A stretch of 64,000 nt of DNA from NCBI GenBank assembly GCA_015067635.1, contig SVMA01000006.1:1-64000 (forward strand). Reading direction: 5' to 3'. The position numbers and the translations under genes are program-made. A model generated the notes under the pieces. The model was not told the DNA's origin and searched no databases. It saw nothing but the letters and a program-made list of their open reading frames with translations. Source of the stretch: Oscillospiraceae bacterium. Its GTDB lineage: Bacteria > Bacillota > Clostridia > Oscillospirales > Oscillospiraceae. Shown piece after piece: positions 53,189 through 62,169 of the stretch; position 1 is the stretch's first letter, and each line of letters begins with the position of its first letter.

Positions 53189-54124
53189 TTATAGTGCCAT
53201 CTGCACCTCTTGCTGTGCATCCAGCTTCTTTAACAGTTCCTCTGCTTTGTCTCCCACACAGCCAACCAGCAAATATTTCCGCTGAAAACGGTCGTATACA
53301 AAGTGGTGGAGTAAGTGAAAATTCTCAATCATTCCGGTATTGCTGACATGAATGCGCGGACCGGTACAGGTATGAATCGAACCGTCAATGGACACATGAT
53401 TGCTGTCATAATAGGTAACCGGCAAGTTCTTCTGAATCATGGCATTTACCTTTTCCTCCAGCTCCTGAATGTCAAAATTCGGGGCAGTCTCCGGAAAGGT
53501 GATCACAAACCCATGCTGTACATCATCGTGTCCGCAACGGGCCAGCTCCTCCGGCGGCATGCAAAATTCACACAGATCCTCCGCTGTATGCGCCATCAGC
53601 CGGTAGGACAGGGATTGATACACCGTTGCCCGCAATTCCTCAGGCTCCGGTCCGAAAAGCGTCGGTCTGGAAATCAAAACCCGTTCACCCACACCGATGA
53701 GCAGATTGGCATTATAACCCAAAATGGGGTATATCAAATCAAAATGCTCCACGATCACCCGTTTGCCATTGTGTAATGCTTCCGTAATCGCTTCTGCCAG
53801 GGTGCGCATTTGTGTAAATCCGTTTTCGAAGCGAATATCCACGTGATACGTATGAGGTGTGAAAAAGCTGAAGCCCTTCCCCTGCTCCAACAAAGGCAAA
53901 GGACGAACATACACACCGTCATCATCATTTGTGAGCTCCAATCCCGGAAACATTCCCCGAATGAGCGCACTCTTACCGGACCCAGCCTCGCCGATGATGC
54001 CAATCAGCTTATCAAAAGGCGAAAGGTAAAGCTGAGCCAACTGCATTCCCAGTGCATACATACGGTTGTGACCTCTCGGCGCGGAATAACTGCTGAGAAC
54101 ATGGGATTTTTGGCGGTCATTCAT
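53189..54124 (-). CDS. P-loop protein with tRNA-synthetase SAD-like C-terminus
   Basis: 311 aa. Residues 45-52 form a Walker A loop (GEAGSGKS) in an ATPase-like N-domain; VIVEHFDLIYP may be the Walker B strand. Near 253-266, CTGPRIHVSNTGMI resembles the CGGTHVxxTGEI motif of the second additional domain (SAD) of alanyl-tRNA synthetase and its free-standing editing relatives. I recall proteins annotated with this domain beside citrate lyase genes. Role unknown; its place between citXG and citC suggests lyase maturation, activation or quality control. Twelve bases separate it from citXG and three from citC. Confidence 0.75.
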   Translation of the reverse strand: MNDRQKSHVLSSYSAPRGHNRMYALGMQLAQLYLSPFDKLIGIIGEAGSGKSALIRGMFPGLELTNDDDGVYVRPLPLLEQGKGFSFFTPHTYHVDIRFENGFTQMRTLAEAITEALHNGKRVIVEHFDLIYPILGYNANLLIGVGERVLISRPTLFGPEPEELRATVYQSLSYRLMAHTAEDLCEFCMPPEELARCGHDDVQHGFVITFPETAPNFDIQELEEKVNAMIQKNLPVTYYDSNHVSIDGSIHTCTGPRIHVSNTGMIENFHLLHHFVYDRFQRKYLLVGCVGDKAEELLKKLDAQQEVQMAL

Positions 54125-54127
54125 GGT

Positions 54128-55114
54128 TTATTCCTCCTGTTTATACAAATAATCAAAGGTCGTGGAAGGCACAAGCTTCTGAATCTCCTCCCAGTTCTTT
54201 TCTGCCATCCATTTTCGCACCGTACTGGCACTGACCGGACAATCACCGGCACACAGTCGGGGTATCTCTATGACCCTTATCCCCAGCTCCGGCAGGCGCT
54301 GCTTGAGAACCCGGTTATATGCCGCAGTGACGTGACAGGTTGGTTCCGTACCGATATACCGGCACGAAATATTAAAATACGGAGCAAACCATTGGGAAAA
54401 AATCCCCGCATCCAAAGCGCATTGGGCTTCATCTGCAGCCGCTTTGTCTTTCAAAAAATACGTGGGGAAGGTTGCCGCAGAGATCAAATAGGGTCCCGTA
54501 GGCAAAACAGTTACATTGGAGAGATCTGCCGTCCCCAACTTGGCCATTCGGAAGCGATCTGTAAAAGAAAACTCACTGCAATCCTCCGACAGGACGAATA
54601 CATAAAGCCGGTCACACGCTTGTGCTGCGGTTTCAATTAAAAACCGGTGTCCGAGGGTAAATGGGTTGCCATTCATGACCACGCTTCCCACATTCCCTTG
54701 TGCCGACTGTATCTGCAAAGACTGCAAGAAATCTTTTATCCCGTTTTTTCTGCTCTCCAAAAGCAGCACCTGTTCTGTTTTTGCCACCGGATAGAAAAAC
54801 AACGAACGGAAGAGCATTTCATTTTCCGGTTTGGTATACAAAAACAAGTGGTCATATCCTGCCTGAAAGGCATCCTGACGCAGTGCCGTGAGCAATGTTG
54901 CGGTTCGGTCTTCCCCCTGATGTTCCCGGGAAACGGCTATGTATTTGATGATATTTTCCGTTCGCGACGCTGTACCGATCAATTTTCCCGCTTCCCAAAG
55001 CAGGGCCGTTCGCGGGATTTTTGTGGGCGGTGTCAGTCCGGCTTCCTGCAAAAGCTCCATCCAAAGCGCTTTTTTCTCAAAAGACAATTGGGACACCAAT
55101 TCCACTTCTGCCAT
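54128..55114 (-). CDS. citC: [Citrate/citramalate lyase] ligase CitC
   Basis: 328 aa. Uses ATP and acetate to acetylate the thiol of the lyase carrier protein, switching the lyase on. An N-terminal acetyltransferase-like domain (AVSREHQGEDRTATLLTAL) is followed by the nucleotidyltransferase domain with GSVVMNGNPFTLGHRFLIE (the HxGH-like motif) and CPVSASTVRKWM. ATG 55114 with AAGG is chosen over a GTG at 55123 that touches its own ribosome site. In C. tetanomorphum the analogous ligase activates citramalate lyase. Confidence 0.94.
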   Translation of the reverse strand: MAEVELVSQLSFEKKALWMELLQEAGLTPPTKIPRTALLWEAGKLIGTASRTENIIKYIAVSREHQGEDRTATLLTALRQDAFQAGYDHLFLYTKPENEMLFRSLFFYPVAKTEQVLLLESRKNGIKDFLQSLQIQSAQGNVGSVVMNGNPFTLGHRFLIETAAQACDRLYVFVLSEDCSEFSFTDRFRMAKLGTADLSNVTVLPTGPYLISAATFPTYFLKDKAAADEAQCALDAGIFSQWFAPYFNISCRYIGTEPTCHVTAAYNRVLKQRLPELGIRVIEIPRLCAGDCPVSASTVRKWMAEKNWEEIQKLVPSTTFDYLYKQEE

Positions 55115-55188
55115 AACATCCACCCTTCCTTTTTTTCCTTATTATACACTATTCTCCCAGGGGAAGTAAAGAAAAAAAACAAAATCCA

Positions 55189-55217
55189 TTGCAATTATCA
55201 TAAATGTGTTATACAAT
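55189..55217 (+). promoter_or_regulatory. Promoter of the citDEF-mesaconase operon
   Basis: TTGCAA (55189-55194), 17-base spacer, TACAAT (55212-55217). The divergent citC side has a TATAAT at 55141-55146 with a weak -35. The repeated TTGTTACAATATAA-like AT-rich leader after the promoter may hold an operator. Confidence 0.72.
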
Positions 55218-55263
55218 AAGGGCAGATTGTTACAATATAATTTATTTGAATAGGAGTGACATC

Positions 55264-55530
55264 ATGGATATTCAAAAAATGGCATCCGCTGGAACCATGG
55301 AATCCAGCGATGCTTATGTGGAAATTGAGCCGGCACAGGGATTGAAGGTTTCTGTGGATTCTGTCGTTCAGGCTCAGTTCGGCGATGCCATTACCAGAGT
55401 GGTATATGAAGTATTGGAAGCGCACCAAATCGATAACGCCCGTGTTCACATCATGGACCGCGGTGCTTTGGAGTGCGTACTCCGTGCCAGAGTGGAAACC
55501 GCCATTTTGCGGGGAAAGGGGAATACATAA
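55264..55530 (+). CDS. citD: Lyase acyl carrier protein, gamma subunit
   Basis: 88 aa. Carries the phosphoribosyl-dephospho-CoA arm; the attachment Ser14 sits in AGTMESSDAYVEI, matching the AGTLESSD motif of the family. TAGGAG precedes ATG 55264. The stop TAA shares a base with the citE ATG, so the subunits are coupled. Acyl-thioester intermediates of citrate or citramalate travel on this protein. Confidence 0.95.
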   Translation: MDIQKMASAGTMESSDAYVEIEPAQGLKVSVDSVVQAQFGDAITRVVYEVLEAHQIDNARVHIMDRGALECVLRARVETAILRGKGNT

Positions 55531-56411
55531 TGCGACGCAGTTTGCTTTTTTTACCGGGCAATAACCCCAATATGCTGATGAACGGAAGCTGCCTGGGTGC
55601 GGATGCCATTATCTTTGATTTGGAAGATGCTGTATCCCCTGCCGAAAAGGATGCCGCACGCATCCTGGTGCGAAACACCATGACCTATCTGAATTTCGGT
55701 AGCTACCAGCGAATCGTTCGGATCAACGCCACCGATACTGCTTTTTGGAAACTGGATCTGGATTTCGTCATGCCACAAAAGCCGGATATGATCCTGCTTC
55801 CCAAAACAAGCACTCCCAAGGATGTTCTTTTGGCCGATGCCTATATGACAAAACTGGAAGAACGCCTGGGCTTTGATACCAACACGGTGGCTTTGATGCC
55901 TTTGATCGAAACCGCCTTGGGCGTAGAGAATGCCTTTGCCATTGCTACTGCCACCCCGCGGGTACAGGCGCTGTTCCTCGGTGCTGAAGATCTTACTGCC
56001 GATCTGCAGTGCACGCGCACCAAGGAAGGAAAAGAGATTGCCTATGCAAGAAGCCGCTTGGTCATGGCCGCCCGTGCCGCCGGTATAGATGTTTACGATA
56101 CACCGTTTACAGATGTAAACGATGAGGAAGGCTTAGTAACTGATGCAGTCTATGCCAAGGAACTGGGCTTCTCCGGAAAGTCTGCCATTTCCCCCCGTCA
56201 TGTGGAGCAGATCAACCATATCTTCAGCCCATCCCCGGAGGAAATCGCCTATGCCTATGAGGTGCTTACCGCCATTGAGGATGCTGTTAAGCAGGGAAAA
56301 GGCGCAATCGCCCTGCGCGGAAAGATGATTGATGCACCGATCGTTTCCCGTGCAAAACAAACCGTAGCCATGGCGGAAGCCTTGGGATTCAGTCAGGAGG
56401 TTTTGGAATGA
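55530..56411 (+). CDS. citE: Lyase beta subunit (citryl- or citramalyl-ACP lyase)
   Basis: 293 aa HpcH/HpaI-fold aldolase. RRSLLFLPGNNP at the start, DAIIFDLEDAVSPAEKD with metal-binding acidic residues, and LFLGAEDLTADL later are typical. It cleaves the acyl-carrier thioester, releasing oxaloacetate from citryl-ACP or pyruvate from citramalyl-ACP. Sequence alone does not separate the two; the methylaspartate cluster favours citramalyl. The end overlaps citF by four bases. Confidence 0.93.
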   Translation: MRRSLLFLPGNNPNMLMNGSCLGADAIIFDLEDAVSPAEKDAARILVRNTMTYLNFGSYQRIVRINATDTAFWKLDLDFVMPQKPDMILLPKTSTPKDVLLADAYMTKLEERLGFDTNTVALMPLIETALGVENAFAIATATPRVQALFLGAEDLTADLQCTRTKEGKEIAYARSRLVMAARAAGIDVYDTPFTDVNDEEGLVTDAVYAKELGFSGKSAISPRHVEQINHIFSPSPEEIAYAYEVLTAIEDAVKQGKGAIALRGKMIDAPIVSRAKQTVAMAEALGFSQEVLE

Positions 56412-57820
56412 ATAAGCTGGTAAACTCCTTACGGGAAGCCATTGAACTGTCCGGCTTGACAGACGGCATGACGGTTTCCTTCCATCACCATCTGCGTAAC
56501 GGTGACTTTGTCCTGAATATGGTTCTGGACCAAATTGCACAGATGGGCATTGGAAATCTGCAGGTCAACGCCAGTTCCCTGTTTGATTGCCATCTGCCTA
56601 TTCTGGAACACATCCGAAAGGGCGTTGTAAGCGGCCTGCAGGCTAACTATATCTCCGCAGGTCCCGGTCGTGCCATTTCTCAGGGAATTTTGGAAAAACC
56701 TGTTCAATTTCGCACCCACGGCGGACGCCCCCGGGATATTGCCCTTGGCAACACTCCCATTGATGTGGCTTTTATTGCCGCACCTGCCTCCGATCCCATG
56801 GGTAACTGCACCGGCAAATACGGCAAATCCGCCTGCGGCAGTCTGGGCTACGCCATGGCAGATGCCATGTACGCCAAAAAGGTCGTGGTCATTACTGACA
56901 CGCTGATGGATTATCCCCTGCAGGATTTCTCCATTCCGGAAAGCTATGTGGACTATGTGGTCTGCGTAGACGCCATCGGTGACCCCAGCGGCATCGTGTC
57001 CGGAACAACACAAATTACCCGGGATCCGGTGGGTTTGGTGATGGCTTCCCATGCTGCAAAGGTAATTGAGGCTTCCGGTTTGCTTAAGGACGGTTTCTCC
57101 TTCCAGACCGGTGCCGGCGGTGCCTCTCTGGCTGCCGCAAAATTTCTCAAAGAGATCATGCTGAAAAAGAATATTCAAGGCAGCTTCGGTTTGGGCGGTA
57201 TTACAGGGTATATGGTTGATATGCTGGAAGCCGGCTGCTTCCGGAATCTTCTGGATGTACAGTGCTTTGACCTGAAAGCTGTGGAATCCTTACGCAATGA
57301 TCCGCGTCACATGGAAATTTCTGCCATGCACTATGCCGCACCGGCGGTACGCAGCTCTGTGGTGGATAATCTGGATGTGGTTATTTTAGGTGCAACGGAA
57401 ATCGACACCGATTTCAATGTGAATGTCCATACCGATTCTAACGGGTATATCATGGGCGGCTCCGGCGGACATAGCGATGTAGCCGCCGGCTCTCAGCTGT
57501 GTATGATTATTGCCCCGCTGTTCCGTGCCAGACTGCCCATTATCACAGACCGGGTAAACTGCATTTCCACGCCGGGTAAGGATGTGGATGTATTGGTTAC
57601 CCAGGGCGGCATTGCCGTAAACCCCAAAAATAAGGAGCTAAAAGCCCGTTTGACAGATGCCGGATTGCCAATCATTGATATTCACCGGTTAAAGGAAAAT
57701 ACCGAGAAAATTACCGGCATCCCCAAAAAGATCACCAAAGGCACCCGCCCGGTGGCAGAGGTGCTGAGCCGGGAAGGTCAGATTCAGGACATTATTTATT
57801 GTATTGGAAAGCAGGAATAA
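56408..57820 (+). CDS. citF: Lyase alpha subunit (acyl-ACP transferase)
   Basis: 470 aa CoA-transferase-like subunit that exchanges acetyl for citryl or citramalyl on the carrier protein. The order GMTVSFHHHLRNGDFVLNMV, SLFDCHLPILEHIRKGVV, GRAISQG and MEISAMHYAAP follows CitF closely. It is some 40 residues shorter than the ~510-residue E. coli protein because the N-terminal extension is absent. Overlaps citE and precedes the hydratase alpha gene by one base. Substrate inferred from context as citramalate. Confidence 0.93.
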   Translation: MNKLVNSLREAIELSGLTDGMTVSFHHHLRNGDFVLNMVLDQIAQMGIGNLQVNASSLFDCHLPILEHIRKGVVSGLQANYISAGPGRAISQGILEKPVQFRTHGGRPRDIALGNTPIDVAFIAAPASDPMGNCTGKYGKSACGSLGYAMADAMYAKKVVVITDTLMDYPLQDFSIPESYVDYVVCVDAIGDPSGIVSGTTQITRDPVGLVMASHAAKVIEASGLLKDGFSFQTGAGGASLAAAKFLKEIMLKKNIQGSFGLGGITGYMVDMLEAGCFRNLLDVQCFDLKAVESLRNDPRHMEISAMHYAAPAVRSSVVDNLDVVILGATEIDTDFNVNVHTDSNGYIMGGSGGHSDVAAGSQLCMIIAPLFRARLPIITDRVNCISTPGKDVDVLVTQGGIAVNPKNKELKARLTDAGLPIIDIHRLKENTEKITGIPKKITKGTRPVAEVLSREGQIQDIIYCIGKQE

Positions 57821-57821
57821 C

Positions 57822-58661
57822 ATGAGAGAACTGGATGCTCACCAAATCACACAAGCGGTAAAACGACTGTGCATCGAAGCAAATTGTTATCTTCCCGAGG
57901 ATGTGAAGCAGTGTCTTTGCCAATGTCATTCTCAGGAAACCTGGCCGCAGGCACAGGAGATTCTAGAGCGTATTATTGAAAACTACAAAATTGCGGATGC
58001 CAATGAGCAGCCGATTTGTCAGGACACCGGTGTTGCCTGCGTATTTTTAAAAATCGGTCAGGATGTGCATATCTGCGGAGATTTGACTGAAGCTGTAAAC
58101 GAAGGTGTGCGGCAGGGCTATCAGGAGGGATATCTGCGCAAAAGTGTGGTTGCCGATCCTCTGGACCGTGTCAACACCGGTGACAACACACCGGCCATGC
58201 TCTACTGCGAGCTTATCCCGGGTGAACAGGTGGAAATCACCGTTGCACCCAAGGGCTTTGGCAGCGAAAATATGAGCCAGATCAAGATGCTTCGCCCTTC
58301 CGACGGTTTGCAGGGCGTGAAAGATTTTGTGCTGCAGGCAGTAGAGGCTGCCGGTCCCAATCCCTGTCCTCCCATCGTTGTCGGTGTTGGCATTGGCGGC
58401 ACCTTTGACAAGGCTGCCTATCTGGCGAAAAAAGCCTTGCTGCGGGATATGGACGCCCCAAATCCAAAGCCTTTTTACGCCAAACTGGAAGAAGAGCTTT
58501 TGGATGAAATCAATGCCCTGGGCATTGGACCGCAGGGCTTTGGCGGCAAAACCACAGCTCTGGCCGTAAAGATTGAGTCCTTCCCTACCCACATTGCCGG
58601 TTTGCCTGTGGCTGTGAATATCAACTGCCATGTTGCAAGACATAAAACGGAGGTGTTATGA
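57822..58661 (+). CDS. Class I fumarase-type hydratase alpha subunit, probable mesaconase
   Basis: 279 aa. The family's [4Fe-4S] ligand region PICQDTGVACVFL and the RKSVVADPLDRVNTGDNTPA segment are present. Two-subunit class I hydratases act on fumarate, L-tartrate or mesaconate. Lying between the lyase and glutamate mutase genes, it most likely hydrates mesaconate to (S)-citramalate together with the beta subunit downstream. The start is ATG 57822, two bases after the citF stop. Fumarase activity remains possible, alone or in addition. Confidence 0.88.
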   Translation: MRELDAHQITQAVKRLCIEANCYLPEDVKQCLCQCHSQETWPQAQEILERIIENYKIADANEQPICQDTGVACVFLKIGQDVHICGDLTEAVNEGVRQGYQEGYLRKSVVADPLDRVNTGDNTPAMLYCELIPGEQVEITVAPKGFGSENMSQIKMLRPSDGLQGVKDFVLQAVEAAGPNPCPPIVVGVGIGGTFDKAAYLAKKALLRDMDAPNPKPFYAKLEEELLDEINALGIGPQGFGGKTTALAVKIESFPTHIAGLPVAVNINCHVARHKTEVL

Positions 58662-58662
58662 A

Positions 58663-59220
58663 ATGGCACAAATACGAATTCAAACACCTTTCACCCCGGA
58701 AGCTGCCCGGCAATTACGTGCTGGTGACAGCTGTCTGATCTCCGGTGTCATCTATACTGCCCGGGATGCTGCCCACAAACGGCTGTGGGAGCTGGCAAAT
58801 CAGGGAAAGCCTTTGCCCCTGGACATTCAAAACAGTATTGTCTATTTTGTCGGACCCACCCCGGCACGGGAGGGTCAGTCCATCGGCTCTGCCGGTCCGA
58901 CCACAGCCTACCGTATGGATGCTTACAGCCCCACCATGATCGCTCTGGGTCAAACCGGCATGATCGGCAAGGGAAAACGGAGCACACAAGTCATCGACGC
59001 TATGAAAACCAACGGTGCCGTATACTTCGGTGCCATCGGTGGTTGCGGTGCATTGTTGGGAAAATGCATCAAAAAGGCAGAAATCATCGCCTATGAGGAT
59101 TTGGGTGCGGAAGCGATTCGCCGTCTTGAGGTGGAGGATTTTCCTGTTATCGTCGTCATTGACAGCGAAGGAAACAATCTGTACGACATCGGCAGAGAAA
59201 ACTATCTGAAGCATAAATAA
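58663..59220 (+). CDS. Class I fumarase-type hydratase beta subunit, probable mesaconase
   Basis: 185 aa, the swivel domain that completes the hydratase active site. Starts MAQIRIQTPFTPEAARQLRAG, with GVIYTARDAAHKR, YVGPTPAREG-like FVGPTPAREGQSIGSAGPTT and GAIGGCGALLGKCIK, all typical of FumB/TtdB-like subunits. GGAGGTG precedes it and only one base separates it from the alpha gene. Same substrate argument as for the alpha subunit. Confidence 0.9.
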   Translation: MAQIRIQTPFTPEAARQLRAGDSCLISGVIYTARDAAHKRLWELANQGKPLPLDIQNSIVYFVGPTPAREGQSIGSAGPTTAYRMDAYSPTMIALGQTGMIGKGKRSTQVIDAMKTNGAVYFGAIGGCGALLGKCIKKAEIIAYEDLGAEAIRRLEVEDFPVIVVIDSEGNNLYDIGRENYLKHK

Positions 59221-59240
59221 TCCAGGAAGGGGGCTTTCTT

Positions 59241-60215
59241 TTGGAGAACATCTTTCATATCGATCCCAATTTGGAAATACCGGTCTATCAGCAATTGGCA
59301 GACTCCATCCGCGTCGCTATCAAACGGGAAATCCTGAAGCCAAATCAGCAGCTTCCCACCGTTCAGGCGCTGTCCGAGGAGTTATCCATTGCCAGAGGAA
59401 CCATCAAACGTGCCTATGATGAACTGGAACGGGAAGAATTTATACAAAAAACCCAGGGACGCGGTACCTTCGTCCGCTATCAGCCCCAGTATTCCGAGAG
59501 TCGGAAAGATCGGGCAATGGCCGCCATTGACGGTCTGATGTCCCAACTGAAGGGCATGGGTCTTTCTTCCTCGGAGATCAGCATTTTTATCACTCTGAAG
59601 CTCCGGGAGCTGGAAGCAGCACAGACAAAAATCAAAATCGCTGTTGTGGAGTGCAATCCGGAAAATCTCACAAAAATGGCAGAGCAGCTCCACAGCATCA
59701 AAAACACAGATATTTACACCTTTTTGCTAGATAGTATTCAGCGTTATCCTTATCAGCTGGAAGATGATTTTGATTTGATCGTTACAACAGCTGAGCACGC
59801 AGATTTCCTGACACGCAGTATTACTGCGCCCAAAAAAGTTGTACAGGTTGCCATGCGTTTGGCAACTCCCTGCCTGTCCGCACTCATTCGGCTGAAGCCG
59901 GGAACCAAAATAGGCATTGTCGGGCAAAGTCAGAGATTCTGTCAGCTGTTGGCCACTGCATGCAGACAGTATGCCGAGGATGTAACCGTCCTTGCTCCCC
60001 AGCTATTAACATCCGCGCAGGAAATGACTGCCTATTTACAAGGTCTGGACGGCATTTTGCTTCCGGAAAACTACGAGAAATTCTGTTTGCCGGAAACCTT
60101 GCAGGTTTTGAACGCTTATCCGGGACAAAAAATCACCTGCTGCTATAAAATGGACGAGGGTTCCAAGCTGTATCTGAACTCCAAAATCCGACATATTCAG
60201 GAAAAGAAAGCATAA
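59241..60215 (+). CDS. GntR family transcriptional regulator with unusual C-domain
   Basis: 324 aa. The winged helix (about 10-75: IPVYQQLADSIRVAIKREIL, LPTVQALSEELSIARGTIKRAYDELE, GRGTFV) is a clear YtrA/GntR type. The remaining 240 residues match neither the UTRA, FCD nor aminotransferase effector domain in an obvious way; they alternate strand and helix (IKIAVVECNPENL, DLIVTTAEHADFL) and may be a periplasmic-binding-like sensor. The start is TTG 59241 after AAGGGGG; no ATG lies nearby. Probably controls the surrounding glutamate-degradation genes. Confidence 0.9.
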   Translation: MENIFHIDPNLEIPVYQQLADSIRVAIKREILKPNQQLPTVQALSEELSIARGTIKRAYDELEREEFIQKTQGRGTFVRYQPQYSESRKDRAMAAIDGLMSQLKGMGLSSSEISIFITLKLRELEAAQTKIKIAVVECNPENLTKMAEQLHSIKNTDIYTFLLDSIQRYPYQLEDDFDLIVTTAEHADFLTRSITAPKKVVQVAMRLATPCLSALIRLKPGTKIGIVGQSQRFCQLLATACRQYAEDVTVLAPQLLTSAQEMTAYLQGLDGILLPENYEKFCLPETLQVLNAYPGQKITCCYKMDEGSKLYLNSKIRHIQEKKA

Positions 60216-60240
60216 GTGCCGCCCAAGGGCGGCACTTTTT
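60214..60240 (+). terminator. Terminator after the GntR gene
   Basis: AAGTGCCGCCC-AA-GGGCGGCACTT then TTT. Separates the lyase/hydratase operon from the glutamate mutase operon. Confidence 0.88.
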
Positions 60241-60270
60241 AACTTTTCCGGATAATATTTACATTCTATC

Positions 60271-60299
60271 TTGACAAATCTACTAGTACATTATACTAT
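60271..60299 (+). promoter_or_regulatory. Promoter and possible GntR operator of the glutamate mutase operon
   Basis: TTGACA (60271-60276), 17-base spacer, TACTAT (60294-60299). The spacer and -10 region carry repeated CTAGTA/TAGTA elements (TACTAGTA at 60281-60288 and TAGTA at 60307-60311), a plausible binding site for the GntR protein encoded just upstream. Confidence 0.68.
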
Positions 60300-60346
60300 A
60301 TAGATGTAGTACAATTATTAAACTTTGCTTTTAGTGAGGGATTTTC

Positions 60347-60781
60347 ATGGAAAGACAGAATAAAAAAGTGCTGGTCATCGGTGTAATCGGTGCGGATGTT
60401 CACGCAGTGGGCAACAAAATACTCTATCACGCGTTCACCGAAGCGGGATTTGAGGTGGTCAATCTGGGCGTTATGGTATCTCAGGAAGAGTACATTGCGG
60501 CGGCCATTGAGTCCGATGCAGACGCCATCGTCATCTCTTCTCTGTACGGTCAGGGCGAACTGGATTGCCGCGGCATGCGTGAAAAGTGCGACGAAGCCGG
60601 TCTGAAGGGTATTCCCCTACTGGTTGGTGGAAATATCGTCATCGGCAAGCAAAAGTTCGAGGATGTGGAGCGTCGTTTCAAGGATATGGGCTTTGACCGT
60701 GCCTTCCCTCCCGGCACTGCACCGGAAACAACGATTGCCGCCCTGCGGGAACTGTTGAACATGGACGGTGAGTGCCAGTGA
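60347..60781 (+). CDS. glmS: Glutamate mutase small (sigma) subunit
   Basis: 144 aa cobalamin-binding subunit of glutamate mutase. The DxHxxG base-off motif is DVHAVG (17-22), with His19 as cobalt ligand; SSLYGQG and VGGN complete the B12 fold. With GlmE it converts (S)-glutamate to (2S,3S)-3-methylaspartate by a radical carbon shift. GTGAGGG precedes ATG 60347. The stop overlaps the start of glmL by four bases. Confidence 0.97.
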   Translation: MERQNKKVLVIGVIGADVHAVGNKILYHAFTEAGFEVVNLGVMVSQEEYIAAAIESDADAIVISSLYGQGELDCRGMREKCDEAGLKGIPLLVGGNIVIGKQKFEDVERRFKDMGFDRAFPPGTAPETTIAALRELLNMDGECQ

Positions 60782-62169
60782 AGCCGGTGCTTCTCATCGA
60801 TTTTGGCAGTACATATACGAAGCTTACCGCTGTGGATGTGGATGGAGAAGTCCTTTTGGGCACCGCCTCTGCCTATACCACAGTGCAAACAGACATCAAT
60901 GACGGTTTGACCCGTGGTCTTAAAGAACTGGAAGAAAAAACCGGAAAACTGGATTATGCAGAATGCTATGCCTGTTCCTCTGCCGCCGGCGGTTTGCGCA
61001 TGATGACAAGCGGTCTTGTGCCGGAGCTCACCGGTGAAGCCGCCAAGCAAGCCAGCCTGGGAGCCGGAGCCAAGGTCATACGGGTTTTCTCATTCCAGCT
61101 GACCGATGAGGATCTAGAGGAGATTCAGTCCTGTGATCCGGATATCTTCCTTCTGGTCGGCGGCACCGACGGAGGAAACACGGAGTGTATTCTCCACAAT
61201 GCCAAAATGCTATCCTCCATCCATCCCCGTTTCCCCATCGTCATTGCCGGCAACCGTTCCGCAGCCAAAGAATGCCAAAGGCTTCTTGCCGGCTGTGAAA
61301 CCTATATCTGTCCCAACATCATGCCCCGTTTCGGCGTTCTGCAAACAGAGCAGACCCAACAGCAGATTCGGGAAATCTTCCTCAATCGCATTATTCAGGC
61401 CAAAGGGCTCTCCCGTGTCGGCAAGCTCCTGTCTGACATTATGATGCCCACCCCCTCGGCAGTGCTGCAGGCTGTTCAGCTCTTAGCGGACGGCTGCGAT
61501 GGCGAAATGGGTATCGGGCAACTGGTGGCAGTGGATGTCGGCGGAGCAACCACAGATATCTATTCTGTTGCAGACGGCATGCCGGAGCATATGAATACCG
61601 TATTCAAGGGTCTGCCGGAGCCTTATGCCAAACGTACGGTGGAAGGCGATATCGGCATGCGGTACTCCGTACAGGGCATTTTGGATGCCGCAGGAATTGG
61701 GCGTATCTGTGAATTATCCGGTCTGAACAGCGAGACGGTTTCTAAATATGTTGAAGCATTAAAAAAGCAGCCCGATCTGCTTCCCAATGGCGCTGCAGAC
61801 CTGGCGTCTCTGGATTTTGCACTGGCCTCTTGCGCAATCGGCGAAGCCATGCGTCGCCATGCGGGCAGCATTTCCGAGACCTATACCATGATGGGACGCA
61901 CCTTTGTTCAGGAAGGAAAGAATCTGACAAAAGTAAAACAAATTGTGGTGACCGGCGGAAGCCTGATTCATACAGAACGTACAGAAGAAATCGCGAAAAA
62001 TGCACTCTATTCTCCCTTGCACCCGCAAGCGCTCTGCCCAAAAGAGGCAGACGTTTGGATCGATCGTACATACATTTTGGCCGCAATGGGATTGCTTTCT
62101 ACCCATTATCCCCAAACGGCACTCAAGATTTTGAAAAAGGAGCTTGAATACCATGGACATTCAAAATAA
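60778..62169 (+). CDS. glmL: GlmL, glutamate mutase-associated (MutL) ATPase
   Basis: 463 aa ASKHA-fold protein: [19 protein letters not shown] (phosphate 1), [15 protein letters not shown] (phosphate 2) and VVTGGSLI (adenosine). GlmL lies between glmS and glmE in most clusters and is believed to protect or reactivate the mutase by exchanging damaged cobalamin. GTG 60778 ([10 protein letters not shown]) is preferred over GTG 60772 because relatives start [15 protein letters not shown] and GGTGAG is well spaced. Confidence 0.95.
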   Translation: MKPVLLIDFGSTYTKLTAVDVDGEVLLGTASAYTTVQTDINDGLTRGLKELEEKTGKLDYAECYACSSAAGGLRMMTSGLVPELTGEAAKQASLGAGAKVIRVFSFQLTDEDLEEIQSCDPDIFLLVGGTDGGNTECILHNAKMLSSIHPRFPIVIAGNRSAAKECQRLLAGCETYICPNIMPRFGVLQTEQTQQQIREIFLNRIIQAKGLSRVGKLLSDIMMPTPSAVLQAVQLLADGCDGEMGIGQLVAVDVGGATTDIYSVADGMPEHMNTVFKGLPEPYAKRTVEGDIGMRYSVQGILDAAGIGRICELSGLNSETVSKYVEALKKQPDLLPNGAADLASLDFALASCAIGEAMRRHAGSISETYTMMGRTFVQEGKNLTKVKQIVVTGGSLIHTERTEEIAKNALYSPLHPQALCPKEADVWIDRTYILAAMGLLSTHYPQTALKILKKELEYHGHSK

